NCBI RefSeq assembly: GCF_000422505.1
Contig: NZ_KE383869.1
Span: 186,001-250,000 of the forward strand
Source: Paenibacillus pinihumi DSM 23905 = JCM 16419
GTDB taxonomy: Bacteria; Bacillota; Bacilli; Paenibacillales; Paenibacillaceae
Direction: 5' to 3'
DNA length: 64,000 nt
Shown here: piece after piece, positions 33,511 through 42,299 of the stretch
Layout: each line of letters begins with the position of its first letter
How positions within the stretch are numbered: the first letter of the stretch is position 1
Position numbers and translations under genes: made by a program
Notes under the pieces: model-generated
The model's database searches: none
Seen by the model: only the letters and a program-made list of their open reading frames with translations
Told to the model about the DNA's origin: nothing

Positions 33511-36500
33511 TTATTCGTTCTTGCTTTCTCCATCCGGCACAACAAACCACACGGTTGTCCCCTCATTCAGCTTGCTGTCGATTTGCAGCCCTTTCCCATA
33601 GCGCTGAGTCAGACGCCGGTTGGTATTGGCGAGGCCAATTCCGCCCTTGCCCTCCATTGTCGGACTTAAGATCCGGGCAATTGTCTCCTGCTCCATGCCC
33701 TTGCCGTTATCACGTACCTCAATGATTGTAGCATCGTCTGTGCGGGCAATCCGGATTTGCACCATGCCGCCTTTGAATTGTCCCAGCAGCCCGTGCTTAA
33801 GGGCATTCTCGACTAGAGGCTGAATGGACAGCGGCGGAATCCGCAGGCTGATTCCGGGCTGGACATCCCATTCAATGGTCAGCCGGTTAGGGAAACGCTC
33901 TTTCTCAATATGCAAGTAAGCCTTCGTCAGCTCCAGCTCATGGGACAGCTCTACCAGCTCGCCTGTATTCAGAAAGTCAAAGCTGATCCGCAAATAGGAA
34001 GCAAATGCCTCCAGCTGTCCCCGCATCCGGTCAATATCCAATGTGCTCAGTGCAAGAATGGAGTTCATGGTGTTGAACAGGAAATGCGGCTTGATCTGTG
34101 CCTGCAAATAAGCTGCCTCGATACGCTGATGTTCATGGATGGAACGCTTTAGCGTCGTTAATGCCCGAATCCGGTATTTCAGCTCCATTGCGTCGACAGG
34201 CTTGGTTACATAATCATTGGCTCCGGACAAGAATCCGGTGTAGATGTCCTCCGGCTGGCTCCGTGCAGTGAGCAGCAGGACAGGAAGTTTGGATATGGAG
34301 TAATCCTCGCGTATCCGCTCTGTCAGCTCGTATCCGGACATATTGGGCATCATCACATCCGCAATAAGCAAATCCCATGGCTTTGTCTGGATTAGCTTTA
34401 AGACCTCGGAGGCAGATTGCACAGTTGTAATATGGTAAGGCTCCGCTGACAGGATGCCGACAAGCACACTCAGATTGACAGGGTCGTCATCCACAGCGAG
34501 AATATGGATCGGCTCCTCATGAAGCAAGGGCGGAACAGCCTCCGCGCCAGCCGACTCATTTGCCGCGACACCAGTAAAGACGGCCTCCGTATGCAGGCGG
34601 AGCTCTTCCGCAGGCACCAGGTAATCCAGCCAGTCTGAAGGCTTTGCGTCCACCCTGTCCGAAGGCTGAGCCTCAGCCAAGGGCAGCTCAAAGGTGAAAA
34701 CAGAGCCTTTGCCCGGTTGGGAGAATACAGACAAGGTGCCGCCATGCAGCTCCACAAGCTGCTTGCATATGCTCAAGCCCAGCCCGATCCCCCGCCCATC
34801 GTTCATCCCGTAAGTCCCTTGCTCATACGGCAGAAATATCCGGGCAAGCGTCTCTTCGTCCATGCCTACCCCTGTATCGGAAACATGAATGGTCGCTCTC
34901 CCGTGCTGGGACTCGGCAAATACGGAAACCGTGCCATTCTCTGTATATTTCAGGGCATTATGCACGAGGTTATATAGAATTTGCACCAGCCGTTTCTCGT
35001 CTGCCATTACGATCAGATCGGAATTCCTGATCTTATTCTTCAGTTCGACGGGCTTGCCTTCAATCATAAACTTGAGCATGCTCATAATTCCTTGTACGAT
35101 GGATTGCAATCGCACAGGCTCCTGCTTGAGCACAATCCGGTGTTCCTGAAGCCGGACCACATCCAGCAGATCGCCGAGCATATGGGACATGCGGCGGCTG
35201 ATTTTGATCAGCAGCCGCATGTCGTGCAGGCTATTTTCCTCCAGTTTGTTTCGCTCCTTGGTGACCACAGCCTCTGCAATATTCATAATGCCATGTAAGG
35301 GTGTCCGCAGCTCATGTGACGTATTGGCCAGGAACTGGTCCTTCATCCTGTCGGCTTCTCTTAACTGCTCGTTCAGCTTCCGGTTCTCACTGGCATTGCG
35401 GAAATATTGTTTGAACCAGTATGCCGAAAATCCGATAATCGCGGAAATAATATCGACCGGATAATAGACCACGATCACATCCGCAACGGAATTCCAAGTG
35501 CTCCACAGCATGTTGGAGAGAATGCCGGCTACAGATAACAGGATGAATACGAAATCCTTGTCCTCCTGCCTTCTGAAGAGCAGGGTCCCCATAATGTATA
35601 GAAACCAGGCAAAGGGGAACATATAGAAGAAATTGCCCAGTCCAATATCAATAGACTTATATACAAGCGGTGCTGGCCCAAGCAATAAAAAGAGGGAATA
35701 GCCAACATGAAGGGCCGTATACATTTTGAACCACCTGTTATTCTCAGAAGCAAGGGAAAACTTCCTGAAAATGAGCAGTATGAAGAAGGTCTGCCATATA
35801 AGCAGCAGTTGCTTCAGTTTGACTGCCCATATATGATCAATATGCACCCATGTCAGCATGAGATTGTCATGACGGACGAGAACGGAAAGCCCCGTAACCG
35901 TCACAAACAACGCCGCGAGAAGCAACGTCCGCTCCTTTGGATTTAATAAATACGCCACACACCCGTATATCCCGTGCAGCAGCAAAATAATAAAGGTCGT
36001 CAACTGAAAGGACATGGAGTACCAGCGCAAGGACTCAACCGTCTCCTGAGGGCCAAAACGGATGGAGCGCAGAATACCGCCTTTGGACGGATTATCGAAA
36101 TTGGCCACATGAATCAACAATTCCAGCTCCGTTACACCCTTTTCGAAATAAGACGCGGTGAAAGGGACGTTCCGGGAAGTGTATTCAGCATGGGTAGTTG
36201 CCGGAACCCCTGAATTGGCCGACTGGTGACCGTTAATTTCTACAGAGGCGGAAGTCTCGATGCTTCTGCTCCAAAAGGAGACAGGCTTCTCAAGCGGATC
36301 AATCAGGATACGCAGCCGGTATGTGCCATACCCAAATGATGAGACCGCCCCGTCAGACATGGATGAGCTCCAATTGCCCGGGACTTGAATCAGACGGGGC
36401 CCTTCTGTAGTCCAAGACTGATCCTGCCGGGAGAGTAATTTACCGGGGTAAAATTCCCACTCGCCATTTAGCTTAATGGAGTTCAAATTCTTCATGTTGG

Positions 36501-36678
36501 TGCCGCGCATATCCAGTACGCCGCCAACGATGCGAGCCTGATCGAACGCTCCGAAATGATGGAGGAAGACTATCCGCAGGCCAAAGAGAATTAAGAGAAA
36601 TAGTAATATCGTTGCTATATTTTTGAAAACGGCATGTTTTTTTATTGGCATCATACAAGGGAATTCGATACAGAGCAT
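33511..36678 (-). CDS. Hybrid sensor kinase with two different kinase modules and a receiver
   Basis: About 1055 residues. Order: membrane helix (20-40), external galactose-binding-like sensor (to about 235), seven-helix membrane block (235-450), HisKA/HATPase kinase (FLANTSHELRTPLHGIM; DTGVGM; GIGLGL), receiver (HILAVDDDPVNL, phospho-Asp in IADVMMPNMSG), then a second LytS-type kinase (QAQIKPHFLFNTMNSI; LVENALKHG; DNGKGM). The ATG at 36678 with AAAGGA is chosen because the longer frame's ATG at 36747 lies inside the promoter. The 7TM-plus-external-domain sensor suggests a carbohydrate or envelope signal. No response regulator is adjacent. Confidence 0.88.
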   Translation of the reverse strand: MLCIEFPCMMPIKKHAVFKNIATILLFLLILFGLRIVFLHHFGAFDQARIVGGVLDMRGTNMKNLNSIKLNGEWEFYPGKLLSRQDQSWTTEGPRLIQVPGNWSSSMSDGAVSSFGYGTYRLRILIDPLEKPVSFWSRSIETSASVEINGHQSANSGVPATTHAEYTSRNVPFTASYFEKGVTELELLIHVANFDNPSKGGILRSIRFGPQETVESLRWYSMSFQLTTFIILLLHGIYGCVAYLLNPKERTLLLAALFVTVTGLSVLVRHDNLMLTWVHIDHIWAVKLKQLLLIWQTFFILLIFRKFSLASENNRWFKMYTALHVGYSLFLLLGPAPLVYKSIDIGLGNFFYMFPFAWFLYIMGTLLFRRQEDKDFVFILLSVAGILSNMLWSTWNSVADVIVVYYPVDIISAIIGFSAYWFKQYFRNASENRKLNEQLREADRMKDQFLANTSHELRTPLHGIMNIAEAVVTKERNKLEENSLHDMRLLIKISRRMSHMLGDLLDVVRLQEHRIVLKQEPVRLQSIVQGIMSMLKFMIEGKPVELKNKIRNSDLIVMADEKRLVQILYNLVHNALKYTENGTVSVFAESQHGRATIHVSDTGVGMDEETLARIFLPYEQGTYGMNDGRGIGLGLSICKQLVELHGGTLSVFSQPGKGSVFTFELPLAEAQPSDRVDAKPSDWLDYLVPAEELRLHTEAVFTGVAANESAGAEAVPPLLHEEPIHILAVDDDPVNLSVLVGILSAEPYHITTVQSASEVLKLIQTKPWDLLIADVMMPNMSGYELTERIREDYSISKLPVLLLTARSQPEDIYTGFLSGANDYVTKPVDAMELKYRIRALTTLKRSIHEHQRIEAAYLQAQIKPHFLFNTMNSILALSTLDIDRMRGQLEAFASYLRISFDFLNTGELVELSHELELTKAYLHIEKERFPNRLTIEWDVQPGISLRIPPLSIQPLVENALKHGLLGQFKGGMVQIRIARTDDATIIEVRDNGKGMEQETIARILSPTMEGKGGIGLANTNRRLTQRYGKGLQIDSKLNEGTTVWFVVPDGESKNE

Positions 36679-36735
36679 TCTTTTTCCTTTAGGCAAGGCG
36701 ATTTCCACGCTTTCACGACTGCAGCAAAACCGGAA

Positions 36736-36764
36736 ATAATACGTCATATATTATCATCTGTCAA
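36736..36764 (-). promoter_or_regulatory. Promoter of the hybrid kinase
   Basis: On the minus strand TTGACA (36759-36764), 17 bases, TATTAT (36736-36741). It covers the ATG at 36747, which supports the start at 36678. Confidence 0.65.
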
Positions 36765-36817
36765 ACAGGTCTGATGCGGGATGAATCACATACATATGGA
36801 TACATGGGGGTGTGGCT

Positions 36818-37309
36818 ATGGTGAGGTGGACAAAGCATGCAGATCCGCATCAGAAATATGGAGCCAAATATACGTGGGGAGACCGAAATATCGAGCTGCC
36901 GGAGCAAGCAATCATTTCCGTGACGCGCGGCGAGAACTTTAGTCTTGTCAAATTGATGATCAATGGCGTCATAAATGAGTTTGTAAAGAAACAACTGATA
37001 CGGAATCAAAAATTGCTTTACGCCGAATTAACGGGACAATTGGAGGGCGGAATTGGACAGACCGTTACCGTGTGGAGGAGCGGAACAGATATGAATCATT
37101 TCCGAACGAATGGGGCTCATAAATTCGCAAAACGATTTTTTTCGTGGGTTTTTTATAGCGGTGGTGTACAGGCGTATTTTCTGACGTGGAAAATCACGGG
37201 TTGCATTCCGGATGAACAAGAGATTGAACACATGATTAGAACGTATGGCAGACATTTTGATGGAGGGAGGCTCGTAAGACCCACCGGGCAGCCTCCCGAT
37301 AGCAAATGA
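36818..37309 (+). CDS. Hypothetical cytoplasmic protein
   Basis: 163 residues, not recognised by me. ATG at 36818 follows GGGGGTGTGG. The protein starts MVRWTKHADPHQKYGAKYTW and has a conserved-looking C-terminal half, NHFRTNGAHKFAKRFFSWVF then GVQAYFLTWKITGCIPDEQE. No signal peptide or membrane helix. It reads away from the hybrid kinase and ends eight bases before the convergent MraY-like gene; a GGGAGGCT/AGCCTCCC hairpin inside its last codons may serve as terminator. Function unknown. Confidence 0.6.
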   Translation: MVRWTKHADPHQKYGAKYTWGDRNIELPEQAIISVTRGENFSLVKLMINGVINEFVKKQLIRNQKLLYAELTGQLEGGIGQTVTVWRSGTDMNHFRTNGAHKFAKRFFSWVFYSGGVQAYFLTWKITGCIPDEQEIEHMIRTYGRHFDGGRLVRPTGQPPDSK

Positions 37310-37317
37310 TGCCCCCG

Positions 37318-38271
37318 CTACATCACATACTTCCACAATACCCAGGCGATCCCCGCACAAAGCCAGGATATAAATCCGAATACCATTACAATTTTATTCT
37401 CGCTCCAGCCGTATTTCAGGCTAAAGTGAAAGTGTATTGGCGCCATGCGGAACAGCCGCAGCTTCGTCTTCCTGAAGTACCACACCTGCAGGATGACCGA
37501 TAGTTGCTCCGCCAGATAGACGAAGAACAGGATCGGAATCAGAATTTCGACCTTCTCAAGAACCGCCAGAAAGGAAAGGGAGCCGCCGATTGCCATGGAA
37601 CCCGTATCGCCCATAAAGGCTTTTGCCGGATAAATGTTATAAATAAACAACCCCAGCAGGCAGCCGATCATCACCAGCGAGAAGGTCTGGACCTCTATGC
37701 GGTCTGAGATGGCAAAGAAGAAAAAGAAGGTCGGAATCGAGACATTGATCAGCAGCCCGTCCAGTCCATCCGTAAAATTGATCGCATTGGCATTGCCGAC
37801 AATAAACAGGGTCATGATCCCTATATATACGTGTAGCGGCAATTCAAGCGTAAATCCTGCAAACAAAGCAATGCCTGAGGTCAAATTAAATATGTTCAGC
37901 AGGACAAGCAGCAATCCAATGGTAAAGGCGAATTGAAACACAAGCTTCGTCTTCCCGGATATGCCGGCCGGGTCCTGAAAGGCCGCTTTCTTAAAATCAT
38001 CAAGGAATCCAACCAAACCAAATAAAACAAACGTGGCACCCAGGAAAAGCACCATCGGCTCAGGATGAAAGTAAGCGGAAGTGAACACGCCAATAAGCAG
38101 AATGAGCCCTGCCATAAGCGGTGTGCCCCGCTTGGCCTGATGGTCCGGCGGAAGCTCCATACGGATCGGCTGTGTCAGCTTCAATATGCGCAAGCCCCAA
38201 ATAAGGAATGGTGTAAGCAGTGTCACCATCACAAATGAAACTCCTAAAGCCGTGAGCAAGGATGTCTCCAT
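37318..38271 (-). CDS. MraY-like phospho-N-acetylmuramoyl-pentapeptide transferase paralogue
   Basis: 317 residues, about ten membrane helices, polyprenyl-phosphate glycosyl-1-phosphate transferase family. Catalytic segments: GFLDDFKKA (Asp-Asp), NAINFTDGLDGL, FMGDTGSMAIGG and near the end APIHFHFSLKYGWSE. MraY transfers phospho-MurNAc-pentapeptide to undecaprenyl phosphate (lipid I). The MraY-specific HHH segment reads HFH here. No mur/fts genes adjoin; a murC gene lies 4 kb away on the same strand. It may be a second MraY or act on another sugar. ATG at 38271 follows GAGGGAGAAAC. Confidence 0.8.
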   Translation of the reverse strand: METSLLTALGVSFVMVTLLTPFLIWGLRILKLTQPIRMELPPDHQAKRGTPLMAGLILLIGVFTSAYFHPEPMVLFLGATFVLFGLVGFLDDFKKAAFQDPAGISGKTKLVFQFAFTIGLLLVLLNIFNLTSGIALFAGFTLELPLHVYIGIMTLFIVGNANAINFTDGLDGLLINVSIPTFFFFFAISDRIEVQTFSLVMIGCLLGLFIYNIYPAKAFMGDTGSMAIGGSLSFLAVLEKVEILIPILFFVYLAEQLSVILQVWYFRKTKLRLFRMAPIHFHFSLKYGWSENKIVMVFGFISWLCAGIAWVLWKYVM

Positions 38272-38451
38272 AAAATAGTTTCTCCCTCTGACAATATCAT
38301 TTTCATATATTATATTTTTAGGAAGCGGACAAATATTCCAGAATTCCAAAAAAAAGAGCATGTCCGAAATTTTACTAGAATAGAAGTAAGTTGGCAATAT
38401 GCAGTGTTGCGGCAGAAACCTGCTGCGATACCTTATACTCAGGAGGCGGAA

Positions 38452-39405
38452 ATGGAACTTAACCCGATCCAAACGATGTTGGAGGCTCAATACAACCTGA
38501 GTCCTTCCCGGATTGCCTCTCAACAGGGAGGCTGGGCCTCCTTGGCATACAAAATTGAAATGGACGATTACCGGGCCTATTTTCTCAAAGTCTATGATAA
38601 AAAGCGGGCTTCCACCCCGAAGCTTACAGCCAATCTGAATACCTATATCCCCATAACATTATGGCTGAATGCACATACGAATCTGGCCGGGAAGATCCCG
38701 GTACCACTACTTTCAAATAACGGAGGCTATGTGTGTGAGGATGAGCAGGGATACTATTTGCTCTATCCGTATATTCAAGGGGAGACGATCGGGGAGAAGA
38801 AACCGGGCAATGACCAAATTCAGCAGTTAGCCGCCCTTATTGCAGAGCTTCATCGTTATGGCAGTGAGATTCCTCATGCTGTTTCGAGTCTGACCGAGAA
38901 TTACAAGGTGCCTTTTCTGAATGAACTGCAAGAATGGATAACGAATGTGGACAAGCTTCCCGAAGGATTAAGAGAAATCGTTGCGGCATACGAACTGGTT
39001 GTGCAGGAAAAGATCAACAACCTGCGGCGGCTTTCCTCCCGATTACAAAAGTGCAGCCTGCCCATGCGGCTGTGCCATACGGATCTTCACCATTGGAACC
39101 TGATGCTGGAGAACGACCGGCTTATTCTAATCGATTGGGAAGGCTTGAAGCTGGCTCCGGTGGAAGCGGACTTCATGTCGCTTGTGGATCAGCCCTATAT
39201 CGAGACGTTTTTGTCTGTCTATACCAAGGTACATCCCGGCTTCGTCATGAATGAAGAAGCATTGGCGTTTTACCAGACCCGCAGGCGGCTGGAGGATATA
39301 TGGGAGTTCGTGGAGCAGCTCCTGTTTGATACACAAAGCGAGCAGGACAGGGAGGATTCCGTGAACCATCTGATCAGGGAACTGCAAGCGTTAAACGGTG
39401 AATAA
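38452..39405 (+). CDS. APH-fold phosphotransferase (aminoglycoside/choline/homoserine kinase-like)
   Basis: 317 residues. Catalytic loop LCHTDLHHWNLMLEND (HxDxxxxN) and metal-binding LILIDWEGLKLAP define the APH/choline-kinase fold; the N-terminal lobe holds YFLKVYDKK with the ATP-binding lysine. It phosphorylates a small hydroxylated substrate, which cannot be named. ATG at 38452 follows AGGAGG. It is divergent from the MraY-like gene. After its stop the same frame stays open to 39564 with protein-like sequence (IYNCEITGLTATSGF), perhaps a remnant of another gene. Confidence 0.85.
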   Translation: MELNPIQTMLEAQYNLSPSRIASQQGGWASLAYKIEMDDYRAYFLKVYDKKRASTPKLTANLNTYIPITLWLNAHTNLAGKIPVPLLSNNGGYVCEDEQGYYLLYPYIQGETIGEKKPGNDQIQQLAALIAELHRYGSEIPHAVSSLTENYKVPFLNELQEWITNVDKLPEGLREIVAAYELVVQEKINNLRRLSSRLQKCSLPMRLCHTDLHHWNLMLENDRLILIDWEGLKLAPVEADFMSLVDQPYIETFLSVYTKVHPGFVMNEEALAFYQTRRRLEDIWEFVEQLLFDTQSEQDREDSVNHLIRELQALNGE

Positions 39406-39496
39406 TCATTCCAAAGCGGCAGCGGATATTCCGTTGTGGACATTTATAACTGTGAGATTACGGGGCTTACAGCAACCTCCGGCTTCACGGTGAAAA

Positions 39497-39530
39497 GCCC
39501 CCTTGGAATCTTTTCGGATTCCAAGGGGGC
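39497..39530 (-). terminator. Terminator of the small secreted protein gene
   Basis: Perfect 14-base arms (39497-39510 and 39517-39530) with TTTTCACC following on the minus strand. Confidence 0.8.
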
Positions 39531-39553
39531 CGTTGTCATTGTGAATCTTCAAA

Positions 39554-39907
39554 TTAAAGATTGAACCAAATTGCAGGTCCCATCCAGGCATTAGGAACGG
39601 TAGCCACATATTTGTAGGTTCCCGCAGGCTGGGTGCCTAAGCTCCAGGACCCGTTATGAATATCGTGTCCGGGTCTGCCTCCTTCTTCCCAGAAAGATGA
39701 AACAAAGGCTTCGCCACTGGCCGTTACCCGATACACTTCCACCCTCAAGAAACCGTGCACATGTGAATCGTTGAATTGATAGTGCACCCGGAGCTCCCCG
39801 CCGGAGTGTGTGTATGTCCCGCTGGATTCCCGTTGAGAGGCGAATGCTGTGGTAGCAAAAGTGAAAAGCATCACCATGACGAGCAAAGCCAAATTTAATT
39901 TTTTCAT
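39554..39907 (-). CDS. Small secreted protein, unknown
   Basis: 117 residues with a clear signal peptide cut near AFA (residue 23), leaving about 94 residues. The mature part looks beta-rich (YTHSGGELRVHYQFNDSHVHG, LRVEVYRVTASGEAFVSS). No cysteines and no anchor, so it should be released. ATG at 39907 with AAGGAGGATTTTGTT. Own terminator at 39497. Function unknown. Confidence 0.7.
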   Translation of the reverse strand: MKKLNLALLVMVMLFTFATTAFASQRESSGTYTHSGGELRVHYQFNDSHVHGFLRVEVYRVTASGEAFVSSFWEEGGRPGHDIHNGSWSLGTQPAGTYKYVATVPNAWMGPAIWFNL

Positions 39908-40628
39908 AACAAAATCCTCCTTGTAATTGGGTTATGGATCAGCAAAAAAACGCCAGCCAAACGATAGCAATGAGGCATGGGAAGGGGTATTAATGGGCAT
40001 AGCAATAGTGGAACGATTATTCATTTTGTACCAAGAGCTTGATGAGCCGGGTTAGCTGTTCACCACCTCCTTATAGGGTTATTGATTATAATTCATGATC
40101 AAAATGCGAGCTTGGGAAATTATGGTGCACATAGACAATTTTAAGCGGTGATCTTGCTGAGTTATTGTAAAAGTCTGATCTGGAGGTCATCCGGACCAAG
40201 GTGTAAGGGAGAAGTTGTTGGAGAGTTGCTTGTCCTGGCTGAACATATGCGCACTAGAGCTGTGAGAGAAAGACTAGGATGAGGTTATTTGAATAGCGTA
40301 GTCATTTTAGTGATTTGTTGTACAACGACTATATAATAGAAGAGTAGAGGATTTTACCAGATGCTCCGGGTTGAAGAAAGGAGCTCCGGGAGGTTCAGGT
40401 AACGTCGATTTTGAGTGTTTTTATATATGAAACTACTTACTATTTAGTAAATTAATTCTATTATAATTATAAGGTAAAATTTGGTCAACAGAAATAAGAA
40501 TATAAAGTCGCTATGTATTAAATCCGACAAAAATAACCATCATTTCTTATTTATTAACAAATGAATGAGTTAGTTCATACAACCCGGTATGGGTATGCAA
40601 ATAACTCAAAATAACGATTACACATACA
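39908..40628. other. 720-base AT-rich gap with an orphan palindrome
   Basis: No gene is supported. On the minus strand a perfect AAGGAGGTGGTG leads only to a four-codon frame. A perfect palindrome TTACTATTTAGTAA (40437-40450) resembles operators of HxlR/MarR-type redox regulators, yet no gene starts beside it. ATGAA/TTCAT (40561-40578) is a weaker repeat. The region may be the scar of a lost gene. Confidence 0.4.
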
Positions 40629-40657
40629 AGCCCCGGCTTCTTCGCGAAGCCGGGGCT
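40629..40657 (-). terminator. Terminator of the DHA1 transporter gene
   Basis: AGCCCCGGCTTC (40629-40640) pairs perfectly over 12 bases with 40646-40657. The T-tract on the minus side is short. Confidence 0.7.
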
Positions 40658-40672
40658 CTGTTTCCTACACTG

Positions 40673-41875
40673 CTATGCACGCTCGAACTTGCGGTCCCAC
40701 ATCAGACAGGCGATTCCTAGCAACAAGGCCAGCCCTACCAGTATAGCTCCAACCCATGGCAGAGCCGTTAAGGACATGTGCGTAATGACCAGTCCTCCGA
40801 TGAAGGCGCCTGTTGCATTCCCCAGGTTACCGGCGGAATGGCTGGTCGTGGAAGCCAAGGCAGGAGCTGATTGGGCCAGACTCATAATGCGCACCTGCAT
40901 CCCCGGGAATACGGCGAACGAAGCGGCGCCCCACAGGAAGATGGTAATGACAGCGGCAATCGGATTATAGACGGTAAAGGTAAACAGCGTCAGCAGGACG
41001 CAGATCGTGAAGTAAATGCCGAGAAGGGCAGGCATCAGCTTCCAGTCTGCGAGCTTGCCGCCGATAAGATTACCGATGGTAACGCCGACACCGAACAGGA
41101 TCAGAATCCACGTTACGCTATGCTCGGCAAAGCCGGTCACCTGCACCAGCAGCGGTGTGATGTAGGTGAAAACCGCGAACAATCCGGCGTTCCCTAGTAC
41201 AGCAATCAGCAGGAAAATCAATAGCCGCGGATTAACCAGTTCCGAAATTTGCTGCATGATGCCTGCAGCTTTCTCCTGCTTGAGCTTCGGAATAAAGATG
41301 ATAATGCCGATCATCGTAACGACACCCATAATGGCAATCGCGGCGAAGGAAGCCCGCCATCCCATGTTTTGCCCGATGAAGGTCCCGATCGGAACCCCGA
41401 TAATGTTGGCGATTGTAAGACCAGCCATCATCAGAGAAACAGCCCCGGCGCGCCTGTCGGGATGGACCAGATTCGAGGCGATAACGGCGCCAACCCCAAA
41501 GAACGTCCCGTGCGTGAGTGCGGTAATTAGCCGGGCAACCATTAGAATCGAATAGTTGGGAGCTACTACTGCCATGACATTGCCAAAAATAAATAATCCC
41601 ATCAGAAAAAGTAACAGTTTCTTTTGCGGGATTTTGCGCGTTAGAACCGTCAGTATGGGCGCCCCTACGGCTACGCCCAGGGCGTACATCGTAATGAGCT
41701 GTCCAGCCGCCGAAATACTGACGCCTAAGTCATCGGCAACATTCGGGAGAATGCCCATAATGACGAATTCAGTCATCCCGATGGCAAAGGCACCGACGGT
41801 TAAGGAAATCAATGAGATGGGGAACGATTTGTTCGCGGCCTTCTCATTGGGTAGAGCAGAATCAGATAATCCCAT
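40673..41875 (-). CDS. DHA1-family MFS transporter (AraJ/PbuE-like)
   Basis: 400 residues, twelve membrane helices. Family segments: IGMTEFVIMGILPNVADDLG in helix 1, ARLITALTHGTFFGVGAV in helix 4 and LGNATGAFIGG near helix 11. Such proteins export sugars, purines or drugs. ATG at 41875 follows AAAGGTGA at a longish spacing; the upstream TTG at 41896 is less likely. A decayed LysR gene lies just upstream in the same direction, so the pump may have lost its regulator. Confidence 0.9.
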   Translation of the reverse strand: MGLSDSALPNEKAANKSFPISLISLTVGAFAIGMTEFVIMGILPNVADDLGVSISAAGQLITMYALGVAVGAPILTVLTRKIPQKKLLLFLMGLFIFGNVMAVVAPNYSILMVARLITALTHGTFFGVGAVIASNLVHPDRRAGAVSLMMAGLTIANIIGVPIGTFIGQNMGWRASFAAIAIMGVVTMIGIIIFIPKLKQEKAAGIMQQISELVNPRLLIFLLIAVLGNAGLFAVFTYITPLLVQVTGFAEHSVTWILILFGVGVTIGNLIGGKLADWKLMPALLGIYFTICVLLTLFTFTVYNPIAAVITIFLWGAASFAVFPGMQVRIMSLAQSAPALASTTSHSAGNLGNATGAFIGGLVITHMSLTALPWVGAILVGLALLLGIACLMWDRKFERA

Positions 41876-42040
41876 GATGCTGTGTTCACCTTTCAATGAT
41901 ATGTCATTTGTGCTGCCGGTCTCAGCTGCCGGACACTGCCCGCAGCAGCAGCCACCTTCCCTATTTTGTGACTTTCCGGCTCAGGAATCAAGGACTTTTG
42001 TGTAAAAATTGTTCCCAAATTTGCGAATCCCTGTTTGCTC

Positions 42041-42202
42041 TCAGAATTCTTGTCCAATCGCTTCTGAGGCAGATGGACGCGACGAGGTCCAGTCCGCTGC
42101 ATGTTTTAAGGTCAGCTTGATAAATTCGGACAGTGCAGGGGAGAGCCATTTATTTTTGTGATAGACCATTTGGGAATAGATGGGCCGGAATTCATTATTG
42201 TT
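42041..42202 (-). pseudogene. C-terminal remnant of a LysR-type regulator
   Basis: About 50 codons ending at TGA 42041-42043. The reading FRPIYSQMVYHKNKWLSPAL followed by SEFIKLTLKHA is typical of the last helix region of LysR effector domains. No helix-turn-helix or start is found upstream; murC's terminator follows directly. The rest of the gene is gone, leaving this fragment beside the efflux gene it may once have controlled. Confidence 0.5.
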
Positions 42203-42239
42203 CCGGCTCGATGTGGAGAGAAGCTGATTTTTGCAATAC

Positions 42240-42274
42240 AAAACCCTGCCATGACAGTAGCTGTTGTGGCAGGG
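42240..42274 (-). terminator. Terminator of murC
   Basis: CCCTGCCA/TGGCAGGG (42244-42251, 42267-42274) with an inner ACAG/CTGT stem; TTTT follows on the minus strand. Confidence 0.7.
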
Positions 42275-42299
42275 CGGTCTATTTTAAATGCCGGGCGTT

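Noticed and set aside
38272-38523. Longer N-terminus for the MraY-like protein
   Set aside because: It overlaps the divergent APH gene's start, and family proteins begin near the ATG at 38271, which has a ribosome site.
39406-39564. Open frame continuing after the APH gene stop
   Set aside because: It looks protein-like but has no start codon and overlaps a terminator and the opposite gene's end; noted only as a possible remnant.
40040-40090. Perfect ribosome site AAGGAGG on the minus strand in the gene-free gap
   Set aside because: It leads to a four-codon frame only. A peptide (QLTRLIKLLVQNE) would need a one-base correction, too speculative to call.
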